From Pseudomonas sp. MWU13-2100 (GTDB lineage: Bacteria > Pseudomonadota > Gammaproteobacteria > Pseudomonadales > Pseudomonadaceae): DNA of 64,000 nucleotides. Below, piece after piece: positions 28,058 through 37,257 of the stretch. The stretch is from the NCBI RefSeq assembly GCF_023242365.1, contig NZ_JALLIX010000013.1, forward strand, positions 82,088 to 146,087, in the 5' to 3' direction. Below the pieces are notes generated by a model. It saw only the letters and a program-made list of their open reading frames with translations. It did no database searches and was not told the DNA's origin. Each line of letters starts with the position of its first letter. Position 1 is the stretch's first letter. The translations under genes and the position numbers were made by a program.

Positions 28058-28838
28058 GCTTGCAGCTTTCTCCGTGAACGTGGGTATGGGCCGCGTCGGG
28101 CTCTTCGTTGACCACGGCGCCGTGCAGGTCATGGGCGTGGTCGTGGTGGTGGTGATAGATCGCCAGGCTCTGGGCATTCTGGCCGAACAGCTCGACGAAG
28201 GCCGGGTCGCCGCTGACCTGCTCGGGATGACCGGAGCAGCAGACATGGCGATTGAGGCAGACCACCTGGTCGGTGGTGCTCATCACCAGGTGCAGGTCGT
28301 GGGAGACCATCAGTACGCCGCAGCCGTGGCGGTCGCGCAGGCGGGTGATCAGGCTGTAGAGCTCGGCCTGGCCGGCGACATCGACACCTTGCACCGGCTC
28401 GTCGAGTACCAGCAGTTGCGGTTCGCGCAACAGCGCCCGGGCCAGCAGCACGCGCTGCATTTCACCGCCGGAGATGCTTTGCACCGGACTGTCGATCACC
28501 TGCTCGGCGCCGACTTCGCCGAGGGCGGCCATGGCCCGTGCCCGATCGACACCCGGCACCAGGCGCAGGAAACGCAGCACCGACAGCGGCAGGGTCGGGT
28601 CGACGTGGAGCTTCTGCGGCATATAACCGACCCGCAGCTTCGGTTTGCGCCAGACACTGCCGCGATCTGGCTTGAGCAGCCCGAGCACGGCGCGTACCAG
28701 GGTGGTCTTGCCGGCACCGTTGGGGCCGATCAGGGTGACGATCTGTCCGGGCTCGACGCTCAGGTCAATGTTGTCGAGCACGTTCTGCCCGGCAAAGGTC
28801 ACGCCTACCTGTACGAGGCGAATCAGCGCAGTGCTCAT
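28050..28838 (-). CDS. znuC: Zinc ABC transporter ATPase with His-rich tail
   Basis: A 262-residue ATPase with Walker [10 protein letters not shown] near residue 39, signature SGGEMQR and Walker [13 protein letters not shown]. The last 35 residues are unusually rich in histidine (HHHHDHAHD and [12 protein letters not shown]) and may sense or buffer zinc. Start ATG 28836-28838 overlaps the zur stop as ATGA. Confidence 0.95.
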   Translation of the reverse strand: MSTALIRLVQVGVTFAGQNVLDNIDLSVEPGQIVTLIGPNGAGKTTLVRAVLGLLKPDRGSVWRKPKLRVGYMPQKLHVDPTLPLSVLRFLRLVPGVDRARAMAALGEVGAEQVIDSPVQSISGGEMQRVLLARALLREPQLLVLDEPVQGVDVAGQAELYSLITRLRDRHGCGVLMVSHDLHLVMSTTDQVVCLNRHVCCSGHPEQVSGDPAFVELFGQNAQSLAIYHHHHDHAHDLHGAVVNEEPDAAHTHVHGESCKHG

Positions 28839-29320
28839 CAGGCCCCCTGGCAACCCGAGCAGAGCCCGATCACTTCGACGGTCTGGGCCTCGACGGCAAA
28901 GCCGACATCCCGGGCGCTACCGATGATGGCGTCGCTGATGGACTTCTGTTCCAGCTCGATGGCCGCGTGGCACTCGCGGCAGATCAGGAACTGGCCCTGG
29001 TGGGCGTGCTCCGGATGGTTGCAGCCGACAAAGGCGTTGAGCGAGGCGATGCGATGAACCAGGCCGTTGTCCAGCAGGAAGTCCAGGGCGCGGTAGACGG
29101 TCGGCGGCGCGGCGCGGCGGCCGTCCTGCTCGCTCAGTACGGCGAGGATGTCATAGGCGCCCAGCGGCTTGTGGCTCTGCCAGACCAGCTCGAGCACCCG
29201 CCGCCGCAGGGCGGTCAGGCGCAGGCCCTGGCGTGCGCACAGGGCATCGGCGTCGGACAGCGCGCTGTGCACGCAATGAGAGTGATCATGTGGGCGACTG
29301 GCGAGAGGGGTTTTGGGCAT
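28838..29320 (-). CDS. zur: Zinc uptake regulator (Fur family)
   Basis: A 160-residue Fur-family repressor that shuts off zinc import when zinc is plentiful. An N-terminal winged helix (about residues 25-90) is followed by the dimer and metal domain with CRECH and the C-terminal CSGC pair that hold structural zinc. A short His-rich start (HDHSHCVH) is present. It is the first gene of zur-znuC-znuB and divergent from znuA, with a Zur box between them. Confidence 0.94.
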   Translation of the reverse strand: MPKTPLASRPHDHSHCVHSALSDADALCARQGLRLTALRRRVLELVWQSHKPLGAYDILAVLSEQDGRRAAPPTVYRALDFLLDNGLVHRIASLNAFVGCNHPEHAHQGQFLICRECHAAIELEQKSISDAIIGSARDVGFAVEAQTVEVIGLCSGCQGA

Positions 29321-29346
29321 GAGTGGCGACGGCGTTTGTGAGAGAC

Positions 29347-29359
29347 GTTATTATATTAC
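29347..29359. promoter_or_regulatory. Zur box between zur and znuA
   Basis: GTTATTATATTAC is a near-palindrome close to the known bacterial Zur core GTTATANTATAAC. It lies in the 66-base gap between the two divergent starts, so one dimer could repress both transcripts. Confidence 0.75.
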
Positions 29360-29386
29360 CTGTTCCTGCCACCCTGAGTGCTCACC

Positions 29387-30307
29387 GTGCCCCGTCTTTT
29401 TGCCTTTTTTGTCGCTATCAGTGCCAGTTTGTTGGTGATATCCCCGGTTCAGGCGCAAGTCAGCGTCCTGACCAGCATCAAGCCCCTGCAGTTGATCGCC
29501 GCCGCGGTGCAGGAGGGGGTCGACACGCCTGAAGTGCTGTTGCCGCCGGGCGCTTCGCCGCACAACTATGCGTTGCGGCCTTCCGACGTGCGCAAGGTGC
29601 AGTCGGTGGACCTGCTCTACTGGATCGGCCCGGACATGGAAAGCTTCCTGCCCCAGGTGCTCAAAGGCCGCAGCCTGCCGACCGTCGCGGTGCAGGATCT
29701 GCCGGGGATGAAACTCCGTCGATTCACCGAAGATAGCCACTCCCACGCCGAAGATGCCGACGAACATGATCATGATCATCGTCCGGGCACGCTGGATGCA
29801 CATCTGTGGCTGTCGACCGTGAATGCCCGGGTGATTGCCGCGCGCATGGCCGCGGACCTGAGTGCGGCCGATCCGGCCAATGCGCAGCGTTACCAGAGCA
29901 ATGCGAAGGCGTTCGACGGGCGGCTCGATGCCCTGGATGCGCGGTTGAAGGCGCGTCTGGCGGGCGTGGCGGGCAAACCGTACTTTGTCTTCCATGAGGC
30001 CTTCGATTACTTCGAGGATGCCTATGGGCTCAAGCACGCCGGCGTGTTCAGCGTGGCCGCCGAAGTGCAGCCGGGCGCTCAGCATGTGGCGGCGATGCGC
30101 ACACGCTTGCAGGAAGTGGGCAAGACCTGTGTGTTCAGCGAGCCGCCGTTGCGTCCGCGGCTGGCGGAAACCCTGGTGAGCGGCTTGCCGGTGAAGCTGG
30201 CCGAGCTGGATGGCCTGGGTGGCTACACGCCAGCATCGGCCCATGGGTATGAGCAGGTGCTGGAGAAGCTCGGCGATGACCTGGCGGGGTGTCTGGAGCA
30301 CCTGTAA
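29387..30307 (+). CDS. znuA: Zinc ABC transporter periplasmic binding protein
   Basis: A 306-residue zinc-binding protein with a signal peptide ending VQA before QVSVLTS. It has the His/Asp-rich loop of ZnuA at about residues 115-130 (SHSHAEDADEHDHDH) and further ligand histidines in PPGASPHNY, LDAHLWLS and FHEAFDYFE. The start is uncertain: GTG 29387 is preferred for a compact signal peptide, GTG 29378 is the alternative, and neither has a strong ribosome site. Divergent from zur under a shared Zur box. A REP array follows. Confidence 0.92.
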   Translation: MPRLFAFFVAISASLLVISPVQAQVSVLTSIKPLQLIAAAVQEGVDTPEVLLPPGASPHNYALRPSDVRKVQSVDLLYWIGPDMESFLPQVLKGRSLPTVAVQDLPGMKLRRFTEDSHSHAEDADEHDHDHRPGTLDAHLWLSTVNARVIAARMAADLSAADPANAQRYQSNAKAFDGRLDALDARLKARLAGVAGKPYFVFHEAFDYFEDAYGLKHAGVFSVAAEVQPGAQHVAAMRTRLQEVGKTCVFSEPPLRPRLAETLVSGLPVKLAELDGLGGYTPASAHGYEQVLEKLGDDLAGCLEHL

Positions 30308-30367
30308 GGAATACGACCCCTGTTCCTGCGGGGCAATGCGCTTCACTTGAGCTTGAACACCTACCCT

Positions 30368-30508
30368 GTGGGAGCGGAGCTTGCCCGCGAAGAGGCCCGT
30401 GTGGCCGCTAAAAGCTTCGCGGGCAAGCACCGCTCCCACACAAGCACCGCTCCCACACAAGCACCGCTCCCACACAAGCCCGCTCCCACACAAGCACCGC
30501 CCCCACGG
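30368..30508. repeat. REP pair with tandem-amplified end
   Basis: A normal REP pair (GTGGGAGCGGAGCTTGCCCG with its inverse) whose right end is repeated. The 17-base unit AAGCACCGCTCCCACAC occurs at 30425, 30442 and 30459, then a 16-base variant at 30476 and a partial copy at 30492. Confidence 0.85.
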
Positions 30509-30528
30509 GTTATCTTGCGCGCTTCAGA

Positions 30529-31479
30529 TCAGAGGGCAAACGGCAACGAGCAACTGACCTGCTGGCGCTGCCCCAGGCGCCGCTGGAACTCCATCGGATC
30601 GTGGATCAGCACGTCCTGTCCGGCAAAGGACTCGGCGGCAATCAGGCGCGACAGCCAGAAGCGCACGCAAGCCACCCGCAGCATGGTCGGCCACAGTTCC
30701 GCCTCGCTCGCGGTAAACGGCCGCAGACCGGCATACGCCCCCAGCAATGCCCTGGCCCGTTGCCCGTCGAGCACCCCGGCGTCATCCGAGCACCAGTCGT
30801 TCAAGGCAATCGCCACGTCGTAGAGCATCGGCCCGGAACAGGCGTTGTAGAAGTCGATCAACCCGGTCAGGTGGGTGCCTTCGAACATCGCATTGTCACG
30901 GAACAGGTCGGCGTGCAGGTTGGCCCTTGGCAGTGCGAGGATCTGCGCCTTGTACCGGCCGATCTCTTCCAGCGCCGCTTGCAGCAAGCCGCGCGCCTCG
31001 TCGCCCAGGTGCGACTTCAGCTTTTCGCCCTCTTCGAGCATCCAGTCCAGGCCGCGATCGGTCTTGCGTTCGAGGATATGGTCGCGGGTCGCCAGGTGCA
31101 GGTGGCCGAGCAACTCGCCGACTTGCGCGCAGTGCTGGGCGTTGGCCACCTTGATGTGCTTGCCGGCCAGCCGCGGCTGCAGCAACGCCGGCTTGCCGGC
31201 CAGTTCGCGCAGGGCCTGGCCGTCGGTGGTGCGTAAGGCATAAGGCACCGGCAGGTCGGCGTCATGCAGCACGTCGAGCAGTTCGATGAAGAACGGCATT
31301 TCCTGCACCGGTCCGCGTTCAACCAGGGTCAGGACGTACTCGCCCTTCTCCAGGCTGATGAAGAAGTTGGTGTTTTCACTGCCGGCGGCAATTCCCTGGA
31401 AGTCGAGCAGACGACCGAGCCCGTAAGGGGCGAGAAAGGTTTCCAGCTCGGGCCGAGCCAGGGGGGTGAACACAGACAT
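30529..31479 (-). CDS. thrB: Homoserine kinase (ThrB type II)
   Basis: A 316-residue kinase that phosphorylates L-homoserine in threonine synthesis. It has the aminoglycoside-phosphotransferase-like fold typical of the pseudomonad enzyme, with the catalytic loop LPRANLHADLFRDN near residue 190 and LTGLIDFYNA near 220. DUF2782 protein gene lies 56 bp upstream on the same strand. In PAO1 the class II ribonucleotide reductase genes separate thrB from znuA; here only a REP does. Confidence 0.92.
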   Translation of the reverse strand: MSVFTPLARPELETFLAPYGLGRLLDFQGIAAGSENTNFFISLEKGEYVLTLVERGPVQEMPFFIELLDVLHDADLPVPYALRTTDGQALRELAGKPALLQPRLAGKHIKVANAQHCAQVGELLGHLHLATRDHILERKTDRGLDWMLEEGEKLKSHLGDEARGLLQAALEEIGRYKAQILALPRANLHADLFRDNAMFEGTHLTGLIDFYNACSGPMLYDVAIALNDWCSDDAGVLDGQRARALLGAYAGLRPFTASEAELWPTMLRVACVRFWLSRLIAAESFAGQDVLIHDPMEFQRRLGQRQQVSCSLPFAL

Positions 31480-31535
31480 GGTTAAAACTGCCAGTACGGG
31501 CGCCGCCCAGGGCGGCGCCGATTAAAGTTAAGGGC

Positions 31536-31826
31536 TTACTTCCACTCGAAGATCTTCCATGCCGGAATCAGCATGTCGGGTTGGTCCGAGCGGATATAGT
31601 TTGCATCAGTACCATCGGCACGGACCAGAAAGTAGGGTTTGCCACCCTTGGGGGTGACCTTGATGGCGTACAGAAAGCCATTTACCCGGTATTCCTGGAT
31701 CGTTTTGTCACCTTCCGTGTGAATCGTCACTTCTGGTTCGGCTGAAGGCGCATCTGACGCGGCCATGACGGCCAGCGGCGCGAGCGCAAGCAAGCCGCCC
31801 AATAACAGGCGATTGAGTTTACGCAT
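31536..31826 (-). CDS. Small periplasmic DUF2782 protein
   Basis: A 96-residue protein with a signal peptide ending VMA before ASDAPS. The DUF2782 domain, a short beta-rich fold, fills the rest (YRVNGFLYAIKVTPKGG). Function unknown. It is divergent from polA and upstream of thrB on the same strand. Confidence 0.85.
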   Translation of the reverse strand: MRKLNRLLLGGLLALAPLAVMAASDAPSAEPEVTIHTEGDKTIQEYRVNGFLYAIKVTPKGGKPYFLVRADGTDANYIRSDQPDMLIPAWKIFEWK

Positions 31827-31900
31827 GATAACCTTGTCCCTTTGTCGTCAACGGTCCGGCTATTCTAGCGCCGCACCCGCCGAAAAGGTTGATCGTACTC

Positions 31901-34720
31901 ATGAACCAAGCTCCTCTCGTCCTGGTGGACGGTTCTTCCTACCTGTATCGCGCCTTCCACGCGATGCCGCCGCTCACCACGTCCAAGGGGTTGCCCACCG
32001 GGGCGGTCAAGGGCGTGCTGAACATGCTCAGAAGCCTGCGCAAACAGTATCCGCAGAGCCCCTTCGCGGTGGTCTTCGACGCCAAGGGCGGGACCTTTCG
32101 CGATGAAATGTACGCCCACTACAAGGCCAACCGCCCGAGCATGCCCGATGACATGCGCGTGCAGATCGAGCCGCTGCATGCCAGCGTGCGTGCCCTGGGG
32201 TTCCCGTTGCTGTGCGTGGAAGGCGTGGAAGCCGACGATGTGATCGGCACCCTGGCCCGCAGCAGCGCGGCCGCCGACCGTCCGGTGGTGATCTCCACCG
32301 GTGACAAGGACATGGCGCAGTTGGTCGACGGGCACATTACGCTGGTCAATACCATGAACGAAACCTCGATGGACGTGGAGGGCGTGAAGGCGAAGTTTGG
32401 CGTCGCTCCGGAGCAGATCATCGATCTACTGGCGCTGATGGGCGACTCTTCCGACAATATTCCCGGGGTCAAGGGTGTCGGCGAGAAAACCGCCGTGGCC
32501 CTGCTGGTGGGGGTCAACGGTGGCTTGAAAGAGCTCTACGAGCAGCTTGACCAGGTGCCGAACCTGCCGATTCGCGGGGCCAAGACCTTGCCGGCCAAGT
32601 TGCTCGAACACAAGGATATGGCGTTCCTGTCCTACCAGTTGGCGACCATCAAGGTCGATGTGCCGCTGGAGATCGGCCTGGACGACCTGCACCTGGCTGA
32701 GCCGGACCGGGAAAAACTCGCCGAGCTGTATGCCGAGCTGGAGTTCAAGAGCTGGATCGATGAGTTGCAGCGCGAAGCCAAGCGCATCGAGCTGGCCGCT
32801 GCCGCGGCGCCGGTGGCTGACAGCGCCGGGCTCTTCGATGCCGAGCCGGCTGACAGCGCGTTGCCAGTGGCCGAGGCGCCCAGCGAGCCACAGTACGAAA
32901 TCATTCTCGACCAGGCCCGTTTCGACGTCTGGCTGGAGAAGCTCAAGGGCGCCAAGCTCTTCGCCTTCGACACCGAAACCACCGGCATCGACGCGCAACA
33001 GGCGCAACTGGTGGGGCTTTCCTTCGCCGTCCAGGCCAATGAAGCCGCCTATGTGCCGCTGGCCCATTCCTATCTCGATGTGCCGCGGCAACTGGACCGC
33101 GACAGTGTGCTGCGGGCCTTGCAGCCGCTGCTGGAAGATCCGGATAAGCTCAAGGTCGGCCAGCACGCCAAGTTCGACATGAATATCCTCGCCAACTGCG
33201 CTATCGGCGGCGACCCGGCGTGCGGCATCACCGTGCGCGGCATTGCCTTCGACACCATGCTCGAGTCCTACGTGCTCAATGCCACGGCGACCCGCCACGA
33301 TATGGACAGTCTGGCGAAGAAATACCTCGACTACGACACCGTCAGCTTCCAGGACATCGCCGGCAAGGGCGCCAAGCAACTGACCTTCGACCAGATCGCC
33401 CTGGAGCAGGCCGGGCCTTATGCCGCCGAAGATGCCGACGTGACCTTGCGCCTGCACCAGGTCCTGCATGAGCAACTGGCCGCCGTGCCGAGCCTGCTCA
33501 GTGTGCTGACCGATATCGAAATGCCGCTGGTGCCGGTCCTGGCGCGGATCGAGCGCCAGGGCGCGCTGGTGGATGCGGCGTTGCTCGGGGTGCAGAGCAT
33601 CGAGCTGGGCAAGAAGATGGTGGAGTTGGAGCGCGAGGCGTTCGTGATCGCCGGCGAAGAGTTCAATCTCGGTTCGCCCAAGCAGTTGGGGGCGATCCTC
33701 TACGAGAAACTCGGCCTGCCGGTGCTGAAGAAGACCGGCAAGGGCCAGGCGTCCACGGCTGAAGAGGTGCTGGCCAAGCTGGCCGAGGACGATTATCCGT
33801 TGCCCAAGGTACTGATGCAGTACCGCTCCATGAGCAAGTTGAAAAGCACCTACACCGATCGCCTGCCGGAGCAGATCAACCCGCGTACCGGGCGTATCCA
33901 CACTTCCTACCACCAGGCGGTGGCGGCCACCGGGCGCTTGTCCTCCAGCGACCCGAACTTGCAGAACATCCCGGTGCGCACCGCCGAAGGGCGGCGGATT
34001 CGCCAGGCGTTCATCGCGCCCAAGGGCTACAGGCTGCTGGCGGCGGACTATTCGCAGATCGAGCTGCGGATCATGGCCCACCTGTCCAAGGACGAGGGGC
34101 TGCTCAATGCCTTCCGTCACAACCTCGACGTGCACACAGCGACGGCGGCGGAAGTGTTCAAGGTCGGGTTGGGCGAGGTCACGTCCGACCAGCGCCGCAG
34201 CGCCAAGGCCATCAACTTCGGCCTGATCTATGGCATGGGCGCGCAGAAGCTGGGCAAGGACATCGGCGTCGACACCAAGACCGCCAAGGCTTACATCGAC
34301 GTGTATTTCGCCCGTTACCCGGGGGTTCGCGAATACATGGAGCGCACCCGCGTCCAGGCGTCGGAGCAAGGTTACGTCGAGACCCTGTTCGGGCGTCGGC
34401 TGTACCTGCCGGACATCCACTCCAACCGTCCCCAGGAGCGTGCTGGCGCCGAGCGCACGGCGATCAACGCGCCGATGCAGGGCACGGCCGCGGACATCAT
34501 CAAGAAGGCCATGGTGGCGGTGGATAACTGGCTCTGCGAATCCGGCCTGGATGCCCGGGTCATCCTCCAGGTGCACGATGAGCTGGTGCTGGAGGTGCGC
34601 GAGGACCTGGTGGAAGAAGTCAGCGAGAAGATTCGCGTCTACATGAGCGGCGCGGTGCAGCTGGATGTGCCGTTGCTGGTGGATGTAGGCGTGGGCAACA
34701 ACTGGGACGAGGCGCACTGA
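31901..34720 (+). CDS. polA: DNA polymerase I
   Basis: A 939-residue repair and Okazaki-fragment polymerase. Residues 1-290 form the 5'-3' nuclease ([13 protein letters not shown] at the start). An Ala/Pro-rich linker of about 35 residues follows. The 3'-5' exonuclease is intact: [16 protein letters not shown] and YAAEDAD keep its acidic residues. The polymerase has motif [13 protein letters not shown], motif [16 protein letters not shown] and motif [11 protein letters not shown] start at ATG 31901; a TTG at 31889 is unlikely. Downstream lie a REP pair and the small RNA gene. Confidence 0.96.
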   Translation: MNQAPLVLVDGSSYLYRAFHAMPPLTTSKGLPTGAVKGVLNMLRSLRKQYPQSPFAVVFDAKGGTFRDEMYAHYKANRPSMPDDMRVQIEPLHASVRALGFPLLCVEGVEADDVIGTLARSSAAADRPVVISTGDKDMAQLVDGHITLVNTMNETSMDVEGVKAKFGVAPEQIIDLLALMGDSSDNIPGVKGVGEKTAVALLVGVNGGLKELYEQLDQVPNLPIRGAKTLPAKLLEHKDMAFLSYQLATIKVDVPLEIGLDDLHLAEPDREKLAELYAELEFKSWIDELQREAKRIELAAAAAPVADSAGLFDAEPADSALPVAEAPSEPQYEIILDQARFDVWLEKLKGAKLFAFDTETTGIDAQQAQLVGLSFAVQANEAAYVPLAHSYLDVPRQLDRDSVLRALQPLLEDPDKLKVGQHAKFDMNILANCAIGGDPACGITVRGIAFDTMLESYVLNATATRHDMDSLAKKYLDYDTVSFQDIAGKGAKQLTFDQIALEQAGPYAAEDADVTLRLHQVLHEQLAAVPSLLSVLTDIEMPLVPVLARIERQGALVDAALLGVQSIELGKKMVELEREAFVIAGEEFNLGSPKQLGAILYEKLGLPVLKKTGKGQASTAEEVLAKLAEDDYPLPKVLMQYRSMSKLKSTYTDRLPEQINPRTGRIHTSYHQAVAATGRLSSSDPNLQNIPVRTAEGRRIRQAFIAPKGYRLLAADYSQIELRIMAHLSKDEGLLNAFRHNLDVHTATAAEVFKVGLGEVTSDQRRSAKAINFGLIYGMGAQKLGKDIGVDTKTAKAYIDVYFARYPGVREYMERTRVQASEQGYVETLFGRRLYLPDIHSNRPQERAGAERTAINAPMQGTAADIIKKAMVAVDNWLCESGLDARVILQVHDELVLEVREDLVEEVSEKIRVYMSGAVQLDVPLLVDVGVGNNWDEAH

Positions 34721-34748
34721 GCCTGGACCTTGAGTGCGCCACGGACCT

Positions 34749-34836
34749 TTGTAGGCGCCAGTTTGCCGGCGATGGCGGCCTGACAGTCACTGCAAGGCTT
34801 GCGGGCCTCATCGCCAGCAAGCCGGCTCGCACAAAA
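34749..34836. repeat. REP pair after polA
   Basis: Degenerate inverted REP halves: TGTAGGCGCCAGTTTGCCGG on the left and CCAGCAAGCCGGCTCGCACA on the right. It lies between polA and the small RNA promoter. Confidence 0.65.
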
Positions 34837-34938
34837 GCAGGGTTTTGCCGTGACATGACGTCGCGGCAAAACACCATCGAAAGGCCATTAGTTCAGGAAT
34901 AGGCGCCACTTATGCCGAATAGTTTTTGAAAATTTTCG

Positions 34939-34966
34939 GAACTAAATCGGCAAAGCGGCACTCAGA
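34939..34966 (+). promoter_or_regulatory. Sigma-22 (AlgU)-like promoter of the small RNA
   Basis: GAACTA and TCAGA are spaced by 17 bases, close to the envelope-stress sigma-22 consensus GAACTT-N16/17-TCTGA. Transcription would begin near 34973. Confidence 0.7.
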
Positions 34967-34972
34967 GTTACT

Positions 34973-35103
34973 GAATGGCTGGTGAAGCCCTTCGATGCTC
35001 CTATGTTGTGTTAAGTGTTGGCAGATATTCCGGACGCCGCCCTAGCGGTTCGGAACTTGAACCCCGAACTTCCCCTCCCCATACGAAGTCCGGGGTTTTT
35101 TTT
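34973..35103 (+). ncRNA. ersA: ErsA-type small RNA (Spot 42 position)
   Basis: A non-coding gene of about 131 bases between polA and engB, the place of Spot 42 in E. coli and ErsA in Pseudomonas. It has a sigma-22-like promoter and a strong intrinsic terminator: CCCCGAACTTC at 35062-35072 pairs with GAAGTCCGGGG at 35085-35095, one G-U pair, followed by eight T. The terminator loop holds the C-rich run TCCCCTCCCC, a likely seed for pairing with ribosome sites. ErsA acts with Hfq on exopolysaccharide and porin mRNAs in P. aeruginosa. The 5' end is estimated from the promoter. Confidence 0.82.
35062..35103 (+). terminator. Rho-independent terminator of the small RNA
   Basis: An 11-bp stem (35062-35072 with 35085-35095) and a T8 run at 35096-35103. 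The strongest intrinsic terminator seen in the window. Confidence 0.9.
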
Positions 35104-35159
35104 GTTTAAAATTTGCCACCATGGTGCGTCGCGCGCGTCAGAGGCCGACTTGCAGCTCC

Positions 35160-35262
35160 TTGTAGGCGCTGGCTTGTCGGGACGCCGCATCGCAGCGATG
35201 AGGCCCTTGAGCCTTGCATCGCTGTTTCGGCCGCCATCGCCGGCAAGTCGGCTCCCACACAG
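35160..35262. repeat. REP pair between small RNA and engB
   Basis: TTGTAGGCGCTGGCTTGTCGG and CCGGCAAGTCGGCTCCCACA form inverted halves about 65 bases apart. It overlaps the expected 3' end of engB transcripts. Confidence 0.7.
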
Positions 35263-35274
35263 GTTTTCGGCGCT

Positions 35275-35919
35275 TTATTCCGCCGCGGCTTCGCTGCCCT
35301 TGTCCGCCAGTTCCATCCAGTTCGCCAGCACCGTGTAGGCCTCTTCCAGGCCCTGGCGCTTGGGCGCCGAGAACAGCTGGATGCTGATGGCGTCACCCCA
35401 GCCCTTGCGGATTTCGGCCTGTACCTTGAGCAAGGTGTTCTTCGCCGCGCCATAGGTCAGCTTGTCGGCCTTGGTCAGCAGGATGTGCATCGGCATGCCG
35501 CTGGCCACCGCCCAATCGAGCATCAGCAGGTCGAAGTCGGTCATCGGATGGCGGATGTCCATCATCAGGATCAGACCTTTCAAACTCTCCCGGCCACCCA
35601 GGTAGGCTTCCAGGTGACGCTGCCAGTGCAGCTTGAGCGGAATCGGAACTTTTGCATATCCGTAGCCCGGCAGGTCGACCAGACGCCGATCATCGTCTAG
35701 CTTGAAGAAGTTCAACAACTGTGTGCGCCCCGGGGTTTTCGAGGTGCGCGCCAGGCTCGCATGGGTCAGGGTGTTGAGGGCGCTGGATTTGCCGGCGTTG
35801 GAACGGCCGGCAAAGGCCACTTCAAAGCCTTCGTCGTCCGGGCACTGGTCGACTTTGGCGGCGCTGAGCATGAAGGTGGACTGTTGGCACAGGCCGAGAA
35901 TGGGGTTCTTGAGTTGCAT
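35275..35919 (-). CDS. engB: Ribosome biogenesis GTP-binding protein EngB/YihA
   Basis: A 214-residue GTPase needed for large ribosomal subunit assembly. G1 is GRSNAGKSS near residue 38, G2 the TPGRTQ stretch, G3 DLPGYG near 80, G4 TKAD near 147 and G5 FSAPK near 180. All motifs are intact. It is convergent with the small RNA and divergent from the cytochrome genes. Confidence 0.95.
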   Translation of the reverse strand: MQLKNPILGLCQQSTFMLSAAKVDQCPDDEGFEVAFAGRSNAGKSSALNTLTHASLARTSKTPGRTQLLNFFKLDDDRRLVDLPGYGYAKVPIPLKLHWQRHLEAYLGGRESLKGLILMMDIRHPMTDFDLLMLDWAVASGMPMHILLTKADKLTYGAAKNTLLKVQAEIRKGWGDAISIQLFSAPKRQGLEEAYTVLANWMELADKGSEAAAE

Positions 35920-36044
35920 GGGATTTCCGATATGGGCGGTGCCGGGGATGGACGCGGCAGCAGTGTCATTTCCGTTTCAGTAGCGCCAGTATATAATGCC
36001 GCAGATTTTGTGTGTGCTTTGTCCCTACACAGGATAAAGCCCGC

Positions 36045-36089
36045 GGGGGCGATAGACCTAGACCGCGCAGTAGAACGCGGTACGCCCCC
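36045..36089 (+). promoter_or_regulatory. Stable nested hairpin in the leader of the cytochrome genes
   Basis: GGGGGCG (36045-36051) pairs with CGCCCCC (36083-36089), and inside it ACCGCG (36062-36067) pairs with CGCGGT (36076-36081). It ends 19 bases before the start at 36109. A -10 hexamer TATAAT at 35992-35997 would start the RNA about 40 bases before it. Confidence 0.55.
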
Positions 36090-36108
36090 AACCCTGAGAA
36101 GGTCATTT

Positions 36109-36399
36109 ATGACCCAATGGCTGCTGGCCGCCGGGCTCTTGATGCCGCTTTGCAGCGCGCAGGCTACACAGGATCCGGAAGCCGTGTACAACCGTGTTTG
36201 TGGTGCCTGCCATGCCGGACAGCTGCCGATGGCCCCTCGAAAGGGTGACCAGGTGGCCTGGAAGCCAAGATTGGCGCAAGGTATGGATACGCTGGTGCAA
36301 CACGTGACCCAGGGTTTCAAGGCGATGCCGCCGCGTGGTTTGTGCATGGACTGCAGTACCGAGGATTACCGAAGCATCATCCAGTGGATGAGCGAGTAA
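36109..36399 (+). CDS. Cytochrome c5-like monoheme protein
   Basis: A 96-residue periplasmic cytochrome. The signal peptide ends AQA before TQDPEA; the heme site CGACH is near residue 29. Near the end a CMDC pair fits the disulfide of the c5 family, and KAMPPRG should supply the methionine ligand. GAGAAGG about 7 bases upstream sets the start, which is far inside the longest open frame. It lies 45 bp before cytochrome c4 and is probably co-transcribed. Confidence 0.88.
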   Translation: MTQWLLAAGLLMPLCSAQATQDPEAVYNRVCGACHAGQLPMAPRKGDQVAWKPRLAQGMDTLVQHVTQGFKAMPPRGLCMDCSTEDYRSIIQWMSE

Positions 36400-36444
36400 G
36401 CCCGGTCCATAACTCTTAACCCTTAGCCGTAGTTGGATTAGCTG

Positions 36445-37050
36445 ATGAACAAACTGATCGTGAGTCTGCTGTTGACCCTGGGGATCACAGGCCTGGCACA
36501 GGCCGCTGGCGATGCCAAGGCCGGTCAGGCCAAGGCCGCTGTCTGCGGAGCCTGTCACGGGCCCGATGGCAACAGCATGGCCCCCAACTTTCCGAAACTC
36601 GCCGGCCAGGGCGAACGCTACCTGACCAAGCAGATGCAGGATATCAAGTCGGGCAAGCGCACAGTGCTGGAAATGACCGGCCTGCTGACCAACCTGAGCG
36701 ATCAGGACCTGTCCGATATCGCCGCCTACTTTTCCAGCCAGCAAGGCAGCGTCGGTGCCGCCGATCCCAAGGTCGTGGCCCATGGCGAAGAGTTGTTCCG
36801 CGGCGGCAAGCTGGATCAGGGCATGCCGTCCTGCATCGGTTGCCACTCGCCCAATGGCGCGGGCAACGCCGCCGCCGGCTTCCCGCACCTGGGCGGCCAG
36901 CATGCGCAATATGTCGCCAAGCAGTTGACCGACTTCCGCGAAGGCAACCGCACCAACGATGGCGATACCAAGATCATGCAGAGCATCGCCGCGAAGATGA
37001 GCAACAAGGATATTGAAGCCGTTTCCAGCTACGTACAGGGCCTGCACTGA
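36445..37050 (+). CDS. cc4: Cytochrome c4 (diheme)
   Basis: A 201-residue diheme cytochrome with signal peptide ending AQA before AGDAKAG. Heme sites are CGACH near residue 33 and CIGCH near 130; the two halves are related domains. Cytochrome c4 carries electrons from the bc1 complex to terminal oxidases, in pseudomonads mainly to cbb3 and possibly the aa3 enzyme encoded upstream. An intrinsic terminator follows. Confidence 0.93.
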   Translation: MNKLIVSLLLTLGITGLAQAAGDAKAGQAKAAVCGACHGPDGNSMAPNFPKLAGQGERYLTKQMQDIKSGKRTVLEMTGLLTNLSDQDLSDIAAYFSSQQGSVGAADPKVVAHGEELFRGGKLDQGMPSCIGCHSPNGAGNAAAGFPHLGGQHAQYVAKQLTDFREGNRTNDGDTKIMQSIAAKMSNKDIEAVSSYVQGLH

Positions 37051-37129
37051 GGTTCTGACGGTCAGGCGCGCGGCGGGCTGTCATCTTTCGCAACGTTAAT
37101 GATCGATTAATCCGCGGCTGCAACGATAA

Positions 37130-37155
37130 AAGGGTGGCCTTGGCCGCCCTTTTTT
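37130..37155 (+). terminator. Rho-independent terminator after cytochrome c4
   Basis: AAGGGTGGCC-TT-GGCCGCCCTT forms a 10-bp stem with one G-U pair, followed by a T-run. It closes the cytochrome operon and insulates dsbA. Confidence 0.88.
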
Positions 37156-37257
37156 GTGGCCGCTGCCGTTACACTCATTATCGAACTAGAGCCCGCGCCG
37201 ATCTGTCGGAGTTACAGGTCGTGTCCGGGGCGACTTATCCATGTCCAGGAGCAAAGC

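Noticed and set aside
30368..30508. CRISPR-like array because of regularly repeated 17-base units
   Set aside because: Units are directly adjacent with no spacers and derive from a REP end; no cas genes nearby.
32426..34717. 763-residue minus-strand frame opposite polA
   Set aside because: Shadow of polA; no start signal or motif.
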